64,000 nucleotides of DNA from Erythrobacter sp. (GTDB taxonomy: Bacteria; Pseudomonadota; Alphaproteobacteria; Sphingomonadales; Sphingomonadaceae): positions 33,617 through 97,616 of the forward strand of contig JASBTD010000015.1 in assembly GCA_030148605.1 (NCBI GenBank), read 5' to 3'. Of this stretch, positions 46,157 through 55,062 are shown in pieces. Every line of letters starts with the position of its first letter. Position 1 is the stretch's first letter. The position numbers and the translations under genes were made by a program. The notes under the pieces are model-generated. The model was not told where the DNA came from and did no database searches. It was given only the letters and a program-made list of their open reading frames with translations.

Positions 46157-46909
46157 TTTTTCACCTATAAGTCAATCTTTTATAGAGGCGACGATCTTTG
46201 CGTTCTCGCTTGATTTGGCTGTGGTCAACACTCGGTCAACACGCTGGATGGGCGGTGTTGACCTGAATTCGCTGTGATTCTCATTGAGGAGGGGAAAGCC
46301 TTCCCCTGAGCCGGAGCCTGCTTCGCTGTCTCCGGCTACCCCTTCTGCGGGGACACCCCGCAACGCCCCGTGAAGCGGAGCGGGGCTGATGACGCGCTCT
46401 GTCCCGCAGGCTTGCCAGCCTGCTCCTGAGGGCGCGGCGTTTTCTGTTCATGGCCCCGCGCGCACGCTGATTGCGGCTTGAATTGCTCAGAGGATCGGCC
46501 TGCCGGACGACATGCCCCGCCGGAGCGGCCGATCCTGGCACGTGCGGCACACGCCTCCATTCAAGGTGCGCATAATCTGTCTTCGGCACATCGCTGGTCG
46601 CTGGGCCTGACTGGCTGCATGAGCAGGTTGCTGCGGACGGCGCGCGAGCGCGCCGGCGTTGTTGGTGCGGCCCGCGGAAGTGGCGGGGTGGGCGGCGCTC
46701 CCGTCTAGGCACGGTCCGGCCTGCCGCAACCCGTCGCTTCGCTTCCGGGTCTTCCATTGCATTGCAGCCCTTGTCCAACTGGCTGGACAGCCAGCCACTC
46801 GATCCATGCGGGTGCGGCTGTCCGGCCCGCACCTTTCTGGTCGCTGTCACCGCCCACCCCGCCCCTTCCGGGGGCCGGTGTGCGGATTTGGGCAGATCGG
46901 GAGGCGACG
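46157..46909. other. left end of the element: attachment region, repeats, no gene
   Basis: 753 bases without a convincing gene. Just inside the tRNA end lie GGTCAACAC at 46223-46231, the same at 46234-46242, and its inverse GTGTTGACC at 46255-46263, which resemble integrase arm-type sites. Further on are GC-rich hairpins (AGCCGGAG/CTCCGGCT at 46309-46337; CTGGCT/AGCCAG near 46787-46802). A small open frame on the minus strand (46172-46363) looks like composition noise or an integrase-tail remnant. Confidence 0.5.
46491..46536. repeat. 10-bp perfect inverted repeat in the element's left end
   Basis: AGGATCGGCC (46491-46500) pairs with GGCCGATCCT (46527-46536) around a 26-base loop that itself contains CCGG steps. 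Possible roles are a terminator, an attachment accessory site or a transfer origin; the sequence does not decide. Confidence 0.4.
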
Positions 46910-47872
46910 ATGGCGCGTGGAAAGTCAAAGGTTCGGGCTGGTGGCGGGCGTGTAAAGGCGGCGCGCAGCGCCGCGCGCGGGAATAGCTCCCGCGCATCGC
47001 TCTATGATGAAGTCACCGCGACAATCATCGGGCAGCTTGAGGAAGGCGTGTTTCCGTGGGTGAGGCCGTGGAGCAAGGCGAAAGCCTCGCTCGGCCTGCC
47101 GCGCAATGCGGTGACCAAGCGCCCCTATTCGGGGATCAATATCCTTGTCCTGTGGGGCGCGGTCATCGAGGGCGGTTATCCCTCGCAGGACTGGCTCACC
47201 TTCCGGCAGGCGCTGGCCGTTGGCGGCTGCGTCCGCAAGGGCGAGCGTGGGCGCACCGTATTCTATGCCGACCGCTTTGTTCCGAAGGACGAGCGCGAGC
47301 AGGTCGAGAGCGGCGAGGAAGCGCGCGCCATTCCGTTCCTCAAGCGCTTTACCGTCTTTAATGCCGCGCAATGCGATGGCCTGCCCGAAGGGATGGTTTC
47401 CGAACCAGCGCCTTTGCCGGAGCGCGAGTTGCACCGCGCAGCAGAGGAACTGATTGCCTCCACGGGAGCGGATTTCAGGATCGGCGGAGACAAGGCGTTC
47501 TATGCGCCCCCCGGCGATTTCGTGATGGTGCCGCCGCAACCGGCCTTTCATCACCAGATCGACTATTATCGCACCGCGCTTCACGAGTTGGGCCATTGGA
47601 CAGGCCACGGCTCGCGGCTCGACCGCGATCAGACCGGGCGGTTCGGTTCCGCGCCCTATGCGCGCGAGGAACTGGTGGCCGAACTGGCTTCGGCTTTCCT
47701 TTGTGCCGCGCTCGGCATCGAACCGACCGTGCGCCATGCTGACTATCTCGGCAGCTGGCTGGCGGATCTGCGCGCTGACAATCGCGCGATCTTCAAAGCA
47801 GCCGGTCAGGCGAGCAAGGCAGCGGAGTTTCTGTTGCACTGCCAAGCCGCTCCGCAGGAGCAAACGGCATGA
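46910..47872 (+). CDS. ArdC-type antirestriction protein
   Basis: 320 residues. The N-terminal part is an ssDNA-binding domain of the DUF1738/ArdC type (YDEVTATIIGQLEEGVFPWVRPWSKA, then RPYSGINILVLWGA). The C-terminal part is a zincin-like peptidase with HELGHWTGH (HExxH). Such proteins protect incoming conjugative DNA from host restriction, which fits first position in the element. GGGAGGCG precedes the ATG at 46910. Overlaps the next gene by ATGA. Confidence 0.9.
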   Translation: MARGKSKVRAGGGRVKAARSAARGNSSRASLYDEVTATIIGQLEEGVFPWVRPWSKAKASLGLPRNAVTKRPYSGINILVLWGAVIEGGYPSQDWLTFRQALAVGGCVRKGERGRTVFYADRFVPKDEREQVESGEEARAIPFLKRFTVFNAAQCDGLPEGMVSEPAPLPERELHRAAEELIASTGADFRIGGDKAFYAPPGDFVMVPPQPAFHHQIDYYRTALHELGHWTGHGSRLDRDQTGRFGSAPYAREELVAELASAFLCAALGIEPTVRHADYLGSWLADLRADNRAIFKAAGQASKAAEFLLHCQAAPQEQTA

Positions 47873-48087
47873 GCAGCAAGCCCGATCCTGTCCCGAAAGG
47901 TAGCGCTTTCGAAGCCGAGGACACCGAGGCCGGTTCGCAGACGCTGGTGCCCGGTGTCGCGCCGGTCACTTTGGGTGCCCGTCTGACAGTGCTGGCCAAT
48001 GCGCCGCTGCTGCCTCGCAGGAGTCAGCGGCCTGCCGATCACGGACTGTTCGACACGAATGCCCGCAACCAGATCGAAATGTTCTGA
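47869..48087 (+). CDS. small conserved element protein
   Basis: 72 residues, no recognised domain, enriched in polar residues with a central hydrophobic patch (TLGARLTVLANAPLL). Overlaps the ArdC stop by 4 bases (ATGA), so it is coupled to it. Likely an accessory gene of the element. Confidence 0.6.
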   Translation: MSSKPDPVPKGSAFEAEDTEAGSQTLVPGVAPVTLGARLTVLANAPLLPRRSQRPADHGLFDTNARNQIEMF

Positions 48088-48101
48088 CGGGAGGCGATGC
48101 G

Positions 48102-48491
48102 ATGGACCTTCTCACCAAATCCCTGCGCGAGCGGCTGCTGGCCAATGGTCGGTGCGAGGCCGATCATGTGCCGGTCGTCAAATTCTTCAATCCCGTTGGC
48201 GCGGCGACCTGGCTGTTTTCGGAACTCGACGCGGACGGCGATACGCTGTTCGGCCTGTGCGATCTCGGTTTCGGATTCCCTGAATTGGGATCGGCCAGCC
48301 TGACCGAAATCGCATCGGTGCGCTTGCCGCTTGGATTGCGGATCGAGCGCGACCTCTCCTTCGCCGCCAGTCATCCGCTGTCGGTCTATGCCGAAGCCGC
48401 GCGGCTGTGCAGCCAGATCACCGAGCATCCCGACCACTTGCTGCGCGCCGCGCTGGCGGTGGCGCGCGAGCGAAGCCGTTCACCGCCGTGA
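48102..48491 (+). CDS. DUF2958 domain-containing protein
   Basis: 129 residues with the DUF2958 pattern: VPVVKFFNPVGAATWLFSELDADGDTLFGLCDLGFGFPELGSASL. Such proteins are typical of alphaproteobacterial conjugative elements, function unknown. GGGAGG precedes the ATG. Part of the ArdC operon (15 bases from the gene before it). Confidence 0.87.
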   Translation: MDLLTKSLRERLLANGRCEADHVPVVKFFNPVGAATWLFSELDADGDTLFGLCDLGFGFPELGSASLTEIASVRLPLGLRIERDLSFAASHPLSVYAEAARLCSQITEHPDHLLRAALAVARERSRSPP

Positions 48492-48626
48492 TGCCCCACG
48501 GCGGATGATGCCCGCATCGGAATTGTCCCTCCGATGCGGGACCAACCGGCCCCGCCTTCCGCCTCCCAAGCCCCCGACCGGAGGGCGGGGCCACCCAATC
48601 CAAGACAATGACTAGGAGTAAGCATT

Positions 48627-50438
48627 ATGCAGATCGAACATATCCCGCTCGAACGTCTTTCGGTTTCAGCCCTTAATATGCGGCGGGGACGAAAGACGCC
48701 CGATGTCAGCGACATCTTGCCGTCCGTGAAGAAGCGTGGCGTCCTGACGCCGCTATTCGTGCGTCCCAATGGCCAGCCCAACCAGTTCGAGATTCTGGCG
48801 GGCAAACGGCGCTATTTCGCCAGCGTCGAAGCCGCCAAGGAATGCGGCGACGAACGCGCCCTGCCTTGCATCGTGACCGGCGAAGGCGACGATGCCGATG
48901 CGCTGGAAATCTCGATGATCGAGAATTTGATGCGCGAGGAACCTGACGAGGTTACGCAATGGGAGAGTTTCACCCGTCTGGTGAAGGAAGGCCGTGATGT
49001 CGAGGAAATTGCCGCGACCTTCGCGCTCACCGAGGCGCAGGTGAAGCGCATTCTCGCTCTCGGAAATCTCCTGCCGCGTATCCGCGAGGCTTACCGCGCC
49101 GCCGAAATTGACGCGGCGACCATGCGTCACCTGACGCTCGCCAGCAAGGCGCAGCAGAAGGCGTGGCTCGCCCTGTTCGACGATGCCGATGCCTATGCGC
49201 CGCGCGGCGGTCAGCTCAAGGCGTGGCTGTTCGGCGGCGTCTCGATTTCCACCGCCGTCGCGCTGTTCGAGCTGGAATCCTATCCCGGCCAGATCGTTGC
49301 CGATCTGTTCGGGGAGGATGGCTATTTCACGGATAGCGATGCCTTTTGGGAAGCGCAGATGGCCGAGGTCGAGAAGCGCAAGGCCGCCTATCTTGAAGCA
49401 GGCTGGGCCGATGCAGTGATCGTCCCGTCCATCGAGCCTTTCTCGATCTGGGAGTTCGACCATGCACCCAAGCGCAAAGGCGGGCGCGTCTATATCCAGC
49501 TTCGCGCCAATGGCGAGGCAATCTTCCACGAAGGCTATATCACGCGGCGCGAGGCGCAGGCGGCGGCGAAGCGCGCGCGCGGCGAGCAGGTGGACGCAAA
49601 GCCCCGTCGCCCCGAATTGACCTCGACACTGGCTAGTTATGTCGATCTTCACCGTCATGCGGTGGTGCGCGAAGCCCTTGCAGGCAATCCGGCGCTCGCC
49701 TCGCGTGTGACGGCGGCGCACATGGTCTGCGGATCGGCGCATTGGAGCCTCAAACCGGCGGATCATTTCCATCGCAATGAGGCAATCAATGACAGCGTTG
49801 CCGCCAGCCCCGCCGATGCCGCTTTTTCGGCGCGCCGAAAGCGGCTGCTGGAACTGCTGGACTTCGACGGCGAGCGGGAAAGTCTCTGTCAGGATCGTTA
49901 CGGCTCCGATCTCGTGCCGCTGTTCCATTGCCTACTCGCCTTGAGCGATGCGGACGTGATGGAAGTCATGGCGCTGGTCATGGCGGAAACGCTCGCCATC
50001 GGCAGCGAGTTGATCGAAGTGCTAGGTTCGCATCTTGCCATCGACATGGCCGGTCACTGGCAGGCCGACGAGGCTTTCTTTGGCCTGCTGCGCGACAAGC
50101 AGGTTATGGTAGCTATCCTGACCGAAGTCGGCGGCAATGCCGTTGCCAGCGCAAACGCGACCGAGAAAGGCGCGACCCTCAAAGGGCTGATTGCCGATCA
50201 CCTGACCGGCGCGAACGATCGGCCCAAGGTCGAGCATTGGGTGCCGCGCTGGATGGCATTCCCGCCCGCCGCTTATACCGAGCGCGGCGGTGTCGCGACG
50301 GTCGATGCCGCCGAGCGCGCGCAATGGCTGGCCGAAACCAAAGATGACAATCAGGTAGAAGCCGATTGCGAGGAAACCGCACCCGACGAAACGCCAGATA
50401 GCGTCGCTGTCGAGGAAAGCGAACCGCTGGCCGCCTGA
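48627..50438 (+). CDS. ParB/RepB-like nuclease-domain protein (large)
   Basis: 603 residues. The N-terminal ParB domain is visible: IPLERLSVSALNMRRG, LTPLFVRPNG, FEILAGKRRYFAS, then SMIENLMREEPDEVTQWESF and an HTH (IAATFALTEAQVKRILALG). The long C-terminal part is helical and not named. These large ParB-like proteins in conjugative elements may work in segregation or gene regulation. No adjacent ParA is present. The acidic tail ends VEESEPLAA. GGAGTAAGC precedes the ATG. Confidence 0.87.
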   Translation: MQIEHIPLERLSVSALNMRRGRKTPDVSDILPSVKKRGVLTPLFVRPNGQPNQFEILAGKRRYFASVEAAKECGDERALPCIVTGEGDDADALEISMIENLMREEPDEVTQWESFTRLVKEGRDVEEIAATFALTEAQVKRILALGNLLPRIREAYRAAEIDAATMRHLTLASKAQQKAWLALFDDADAYAPRGGQLKAWLFGGVSISTAVALFELESYPGQIVADLFGEDGYFTDSDAFWEAQMAEVEKRKAAYLEAGWADAVIVPSIEPFSIWEFDHAPKRKGGRVYIQLRANGEAIFHEGYITRREAQAAAKRARGEQVDAKPRRPELTSTLASYVDLHRHAVVREALAGNPALASRVTAAHMVCGSAHWSLKPADHFHRNEAINDSVAASPADAAFSARRKRLLELLDFDGERESLCQDRYGSDLVPLFHCLLALSDADVMEVMALVMAETLAIGSELIEVLGSHLAIDMAGHWQADEAFFGLLRDKQVMVAILTEVGGNAVASANATEKGATLKGLIADHLTGANDRPKVEHWVPRWMAFPPAAYTERGGVATVDAAERAQWLAETKDDNQVEADCEETAPDETPDSVAVEESEPLAA

Positions 50439-50586
50439 ACGGCGCTGTTCACCGCGCGGGAAGCGGGATCGTCCCGCTTCCCGCGTTGTGCCTGACAAAT
50501 GAAGCGCCTATGATCGGCAGATCGGAAAGCGCCGTGGAGGAGGTGGCAGGTGCGTCCGGCGAATATCGCCACGAAGGGACGCTCGC

Positions 50587-51030
50587 ATGATTGTCATTGC
50601 TGCCTTGCTCATTCTCATTGCCGCTTTGCTGGCGGCGCGACTTCTCACTTCGCTTGCCATCCATGCCATGCCGCTGTGGTGCGGGGGCGCGCTCGCATGG
50701 TCAGCCTATGCGGCGCACGCCGGATTGATGACTTCCGCCCTGGCCGGGCTGGGTGGTGCTTTCGCATCACTGGTCATCGTCCAGTTGCTCGCCCGCTCCA
50801 GTTCGGCACTGCTGCGCGCGCTCTGTATCGTGCTCTTTGCCATTCCCGCCGCGATTGCCGGATACTTTGCCGCACATGGTCTTGCCGTTGCGATGATTGA
50901 CGAAGGTTTCGCAGCCAGAATGCTGGCCATTGCCTCGGCGCTGCTGGTCGGCGGCGCGGCGGCGATGCGCTGTCTTGCATGGGGTGGCGGCCAGATCGAG
51001 GATCGAACGATCCGCTCATCTTCGGCATAG
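50587..51030 (+). CDS. four-span membrane protein
   Basis: 147 residues, alanine-rich, four hydrophobic segments (near 1-22, 28-55, 60-100 with a break, 105-130). Unknown family; follows the ParB-like gene and is likely an element accessory gene. Its polar C-terminus (WGGGQIEDRTIRSSSA) is probably cytosolic. Confidence 0.65.
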   Translation: MIVIAALLILIAALLAARLLTSLAIHAMPLWCGGALAWSAYAAHAGLMTSALAGLGGAFASLVIVQLLARSSSALLRALCIVLFAIPAAIAGYFAAHGLAVAMIDEGFAARMLAIASALLVGGAAAMRCLAWGGGQIEDRTIRSSSA

Positions 51031-51554
51031 ATTTGCTCTCGGGTCTTGAACACTGAATCCTGCACCAGCGCCGATCAATGGCGGCCTTCGATTGACCCGA
51101 TCTTTAAATGCGGCGGACCTGTCCTGCCGTCGAACCCGGCGAACCGGTTTATTCTGCCTGTGATTGCCGGGTCGAAACCGATCCGTCTGTCTGCAAGCAT
51201 GGCGATCCAGTCGTCATCTCTCCTTTTCGGCCTGATGAGAATCCGAGGGGCCATTCGGGATATTGCCTCTTTCGCTGTTGCGCCTGCCCCACCGCTGCCT
51301 CGTTCATGGCCTGTCTGGCGTCCGCCGGGCTTCGCCCTTGCGTGGCCTCGGGGCGCAACGGCGCGGATCACGGCTATTTTCCGCCGGGCGCCGGCGCGCC
51401 CTTTGCATCGCGAAACAAAATAGCCGCGACCGCTGCCGTCCTCCGCTGCCGCTCCGGTCCCTGACGGGATGCGCCGGCCCCGCACAGCCGCCTTGGTCCA
51501 GCCATCGAGGCTGCGGTGGGCGCAGGCTCGAACATCAGCAAAGGACTTATCATC
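51031..51554. other. gap between element genes, no supported gene
   Basis: 524 bases. Several frames are open but none has a protein-like composition or a ribosome site. The last part leads into the DUF736 gene with AAAGGAC as its ribosome site. It may hold a promoter; I see no recognisable repeat. Confidence 0.4.
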
Positions 51555-51878
51555 ATGGCCAATATCGGAAACTTCACCAAGTCGACCAACGGGTTCAAGG
51601 GCGAAATCATCACCATGAGCGTGCAGCAGAAGAATGTGCGTATCGTCGCGGAAACCGAACAGGCGAGCGAGAACGCACCGTCTCACCGGGTCTTCGCCGG
51701 CCGCGCCGAAATCGGTGCCGCATGGAGCAAGACGAGCCAGGAAAACCGCGATTACCTCTCGGTCAAGCTGGACGATCCGAGCTTCGTCGCCCCGATCTAC
51801 GCAAACCTGTTTGCCGATGACGATGGCGAGAATTTCAGCCTCGTCTGGACGCGCAGCCGCAAGACCAATGGCGAATGA
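51555..51878 (+). CDS. DUF736 family protein (first copy)
   Basis: 107 residues of the DUF736 fold, common in conjugative elements of this type: IGNFTKSTNGFKGEIITMSVQQKNVRIV, then GRAEIGAAWSKTSQENRDYLSVKLDDPSFVAPIYANLF. Function unknown. Divergent in strand from the XRE repressor that follows. A second, more diverged DUF736 gene lies at 56138-56470. Confidence 0.87.
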   Translation: MANIGNFTKSTNGFKGEIITMSVQQKNVRIVAETEQASENAPSHRVFAGRAEIGAAWSKTSQENRDYLSVKLDDPSFVAPIYANLFADDDGENFSLVWTRSRKTNGE

Positions 51879-51928
51879 TCGCCGCGCAGCGGCCCCGCCC
51901 GGCAGCGCCGGGCGGGGCTTTTCCCTGC

Positions 51929-52150
51929 TCACTTCTGGCCTGGTGGTGTGCGAAGCAGTTCGGCCGCACCAATTTCCAGTTCGCAAGCGAGCCTCTCGAT
52001 CACATCGAGCGTGGCGGCATATTGCGAGCGTTCGAGACTGCTCACATAGGTCCGATCAATCCCGGCGCGATGAGCGAGTTCCTCTTGCGACAAGCCTACA
52101 GCCTGACGGTGATGACGCAAATTGACAGCAAATATCTCGCGCAGGCTCAT
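51929..52150 (-). CDS. XRE family repressor
   Basis: 73 residues, a single helix-turn-helix domain: REIFAVNLRHHRQAVGLSQEELAHRAGIDRTYVSSLERSQ, then DVIERLACELEIGAAELL. Upstream is a clear operator at 52172-52200. Small XRE repressors of this type control transfer genes in conjugative elements, keeping the element quiet in most cells. Confidence 0.85.
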   Translation of the reverse strand: MSLREIFAVNLRHHRQAVGLSQEELAHRAGIDRTYVSSLERSQYAATLDVIERLACELEIGAAELLRTPPGQK

Positions 52151-52171
52151 AAGCGCGAAAGAGCGGCATTG

Positions 52172-52200
52172 CAGAGTATTTAACCACGGAGTATACTCTG
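52172..52200. promoter_or_regulatory. operator of the XRE repressor
   Basis: CAGAGTAT (52172-52179) and ATACTCTG (52193-52200) form an inverted repeat with 8-base arms. The right side also includes the 10-base palindrome GAGTATACTC (52189-52198). It lies 22-50 bases upstream of the repressor ATG and in the divergent space towards 52389. Confidence 0.65.
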
Positions 52201-52388
52201 AATGGCGACACGCTCCGCCAAGTCACGAAAATTCCGCCAATTTCCCGCCGCCTCGACAGGCTCGCGATTATGCCCCATTAGGAATACCGATATTCCACTT
52301 CAGCGATAATCGGCGAGCAGCCTTATTTTATGGTCACCAATGCTCAGCCGTGTCATCTCAGGGACGAATCGAATATGGTTAATCCCGT

Positions 52389-52646
52389 ATGAACTCCCCT
52401 GGCTTCCTGGACAGTGCGCCTCAGTCCGAACAGATCACGGCGTATGACAAAGACCACTTCGTCACCTATCTGCGTCTTCTCGATGCAGCGGCCGAAGGCG
52501 CGGACTGGCGCGAAATCGCGCAGATTGTCTTTGAAATCGATCCGGCAAGCGAGCCGGTGCGGGCGAAGACGATCCATGACACGCATCTGGCTCGGGCACG
52601 CTGGATGGCGCGCAAAGGATACACACAGATCGCTTCGCGCGAATAG
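52389..52646 (+). CDS. DUF2285 domain protein
   Basis: 85 residues of the DUF2285 type: ITAYDKDHFVTYLRLLDAAAEGADWREIAQIVFEIDPASEP, then AKTIHDTHLARARWMARKGYTQIASRE. Small DNA-binding proteins of this type occur in the regulatory block of ICEs. Weak ribosome site. Confidence 0.82.
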   Translation: MNSPGFLDSAPQSEQITAYDKDHFVTYLRLLDAAAEGADWREIAQIVFEIDPASEPVRAKTIHDTHLARARWMARKGYTQIASRE

Positions 52647-52806
52647 AAAGTCAGTATTTCCCGATCTTCAGACAGACTAGGTAGTTAACCATCTTATCTA
52701 TTTCCTTCCGTAGCGCAGCAAGCGGAAGAATTAGTGCCTTGTGGATTTATCTTTCGGATCAAACTCTTGAACCTGACCGGCGTGCTTGTTTCGAACGGAG
52801 GGCGCG

Positions 52807-53602
52807 ATGGCAGGAGAGGCGACGTGGCGCTCATCCGATTACGGCGAGCGCTTCAAGCATCATGACCACGCGGATTTCGCGCAGGAATTCCTGCGGCGTA
52901 ATCCTGATTATGTTCGCGACTATGACGATACGCAGCGGCGCGCTGGCGACGCGCCGCATCGCGCGCAGGAAGAGAAGGAGGGCCTGGCTCGGCGATGGGG
53001 CCTAAGCTTTCCCCTGCGAGCCCGCCAACTCGCCGAAGGATACGCCCGCGCATTGGTCACCCGACGTGTTCGGTTCGACGATCATCTACAATGGCCCTCT
53101 CGAAACAGCCGAGTTCCTGGCTGGACATGACTGGCGAGCCGTTCATTCACGCTTCTGCTCCGACGGCCTGCATCATGTTCTGGACACCGCCAACGCCCGA
53201 TTTCGTGTCTGGCAATTGCACGGAACCGATGGGCAGTCCGCAAACTTCATGGTGCCGGATGATGCTCTGGCATCCAATCGCTCGGAAGCCCTGTTTCACT
53301 TCCTACAATTTCGAACGACCCAACTTGCAACAAGAGCCTGGCGATTTTTCGCACCGAGCACTTACCAGCGCAGGCGTCTCAGCCTCATGCTGGCGATGCT
53401 CGATGCCCGGAACGAGGGGGCAGGTTCGCACGACCTTGCGTTTCAACTCGTCTATCCCAATTCGCGCCGCCTGACCGGGGCTCAATGGAAGGCGTCCGGC
53501 GAAAGACGCCACACGCTGCGCCTCCTGCGCACGGCCCAGACCTTGCGCGACGGCGGCTACCGGACACTCCCCGGATTCGACCAGGCCGTCAGGTCGGGGT
53601 GA
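52807..53602 (+). pseudogene. DUF2285-type transcriptional regulator gene split by a +1 frameshift
   Basis: One gene read in two frames. The first frame from ATG 52807 gives WRSSDYGERFKHHDHADFAQEFLRRNPDYVRDYDD and EGLARRWGLSFP, the standard N-terminal half of these regulators, but then runs into unrelated sequence and stops at 53130. The second frame picks up at CEPANSPKDTPAHWSPDV and continues to 53602 with the DUF2285 C-terminal half (SLMLAMLDARNEG, LTGAQWKASGERRHTLRLLRTAQTLRDGGYR). The switch is at the C run 53011-53014: one extra C compared with the expected reading. Either a real mutation, a sequencing error or a programmed frameshift. Confidence 0.7.
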
Positions 53603-53714
53603 CTGATGCACGCTACCTGGTTTCGTCACTCCCTCCGGCGCGCGGCAATGCGCCATGTCCCTCCGCAACCAGCGGTCCTTCGCCGCAACGTCCCAACTCT
53701 TGCGGAGACCTTCC

Positions 53715-53987
53715 ATGGATGCCGTTCCCGAACCGATCCGACCGAAATATCTGCGCACGCCCGATGCCGCCGTGCATCTGGGTCTTTCGCCGCGCACGCT
53801 CGAAAAGCACCGCTGCTACGGAACCGGCCCGGTCTATCGCAAGCTCGGCGGGCGGATTGTCTACCGGCTCGAAGACCTCGATGCCTGGGCCGAACAGGGG
53901 CTGCGCCGTTCGACCAGCGATCCGGGCAAGGGCGTGGTTCACCCCGCCAAGCGGATCGACGGCTATACCGGCCCTGTCCGGCGTTGA
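53715..53987 (+). CDS. helix-turn-helix (AlpA/excisionase-like) protein
   Basis: 90 residues. The MerR-like HTH is visible: KYLRTPDAAVHLGLSPRTLEKHRCYGTGPVYRKLGGRIVYRLEDLDAWAEQ. Proteins of this type regulate replication or excision genes. The start at 53715 has GGAGACC upstream. It lies 11 bases before repA. Confidence 0.82.
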   Translation: MDAVPEPIRPKYLRTPDAAVHLGLSPRTLEKHRCYGTGPVYRKLGGRIVYRLEDLDAWAEQGLRRSTSDPGKGVVHPAKRIDGYTGPVRR

Positions 53988-53998
53988 GGCTTGCTGCA

Positions 53999-54880
53999 AT
54001 GGCCGCTCGCCAGACTTTCACACACGCCGCGCAACAACTCGACCCGTTCGTCGGTGTCGGCGGCGACATTGCCGCGCGCGACGCGCAGGATCTGATGGCC
54101 TGGCCCTTCTTCAGCCTCGCCAAGTCGAAGCGAATCAAACCGATCGACTTTCGCATGGGCGAGGTTTCCATTCTCGTCGAAGCGACCGCCGAACATGGCA
54201 TGGCGACGATCTGGGATGCCGATGTGCTGATCTGGGTGGCCAGCCAGATCGTCGAAGCGCGCGATGCCGGACGACCGACTTCGCGGCTGATCGCAGCGAC
54301 CCCGCATGAAATTCTCGCTTTCACCCGGCGCGGCACCGGCAAGGCAGGTTATGATCGATTGAAGGCCGCGCTCGACCGGCTGCAATCGACGAGCGTTGCC
54401 ACCTCCATTCGCCAGCTCGGCGCGCGGCGGCGCCATCGCTTCTCCTGGATCAACGAATGGCGCGAGCGCCTCGATGGCAACGGTCGCGCGCTCGGCATCG
54501 AGATGATCGTGCCCGACTGGTTCTATGAAGGCGTGCTCGACCGTGCGCTCGTGCTGACGATCGACCCGGCCTATTTCCAGCTCACCGGCGGATTGGAACG
54601 CTGGCTCTACCGCATCGTGCGCAAGCATGGCGGCAAACAGAAGGGCGGGTGGAGTTTCGACATCGCCCACCTGCACCTCAAGTCAGGTGCGCTCTCGCCG
54701 CTCAAACGCTTTGCTTTCGACATGCGCGAAATCGTCCAGCGCCAGCCTCTACCCGGCTACAGCCTCACACTCGAACACCAGCTCGGCCGCGAGCGCCTGA
54801 ACTTCGTGGCGCTACCTGTCGATCCGTTTGATGCCGCCATGCGGCGAATGGGCATGGCCCCTGTGGACAAGTCGGTGTGA
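53999..54880 (+). CDS. replication initiator RepA-type protein
   Basis: 293 residues of the RPA/RepA initiator family found in plasmids and ICEs of alphaproteobacteria. Core: LMAWPFFSLAKSKRIKPIDFRMGEVSILVEA, TIWDADVLIWVASQIVEA, then LSPLKRFAFDMREIVQRQPLPGYSL. It probably lets the element replicate after excision. Three iteron-like repeats follow directly at 54882-54947. The usual ParA gene after RepA is missing. Confidence 0.87.
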   Translation: MAARQTFTHAAQQLDPFVGVGGDIAARDAQDLMAWPFFSLAKSKRIKPIDFRMGEVSILVEATAEHGMATIWDADVLIWVASQIVEARDAGRPTSRLIAATPHEILAFTRRGTGKAGYDRLKAALDRLQSTSVATSIRQLGARRRHRFSWINEWRERLDGNGRALGIEMIVPDWFYEGVLDRALVLTIDPAYFQLTGGLERWLYRIVRKHGGKQKGGWSFDIAHLHLKSGALSPLKRFAFDMREIVQRQPLPGYSLTLEHQLGRERLNFVALPVDPFDAAMRRMGMAPVDKSV

Positions 54881-54881
54881 T

Positions 54882-55024
54882 GTTCGGACTATCAGGAACC
54901 CGCGTATTCGGTCGATCGGGAATCGAAAGTTCGGACTATCGGGAACCGGAATCGCGCGCAACGCCGCAGAAACGCTCGACTTGCGAGCCCCTTAACATTG
55001 CTAACAAGGAATCCTACGGATTCC
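54882..55024. repeat. three iteron-like repeats and an inverted repeat after repA (candidate origin)
   Basis: GTTCGGACTATCAGGAACC (54882-54900), ATTCGGTCGATCGGGAATC (54906-54924) and GTTCGGACTATCGGGAACC (54929-54947) are near-identical 19-base repeats with 23-24 base spacing. An AT-richer part with a GGAATCC/GGATTCC inverted repeat follows at 55008-55024. Tandem repeats right behind a RepA gene are typical of an iteron origin. Function inferred. Confidence 0.55.
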
Positions 55025-55062
55025 TGCTAACGGGCGAGCGCCTGTGCATCGCCGACGATGCC

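Noticed and set aside
46172..46363. Minus-strand frame at the element end as an integrase fragment
   Set aside because: No catalytic integrase motif (R, HxxR, Y) is present; at most a C-terminal tail remnant.
51075..51986. 303-codon minus-strand frame
   Set aside because: It overlaps the DUF736 gene and has no domain features; high GC makes such frames common.
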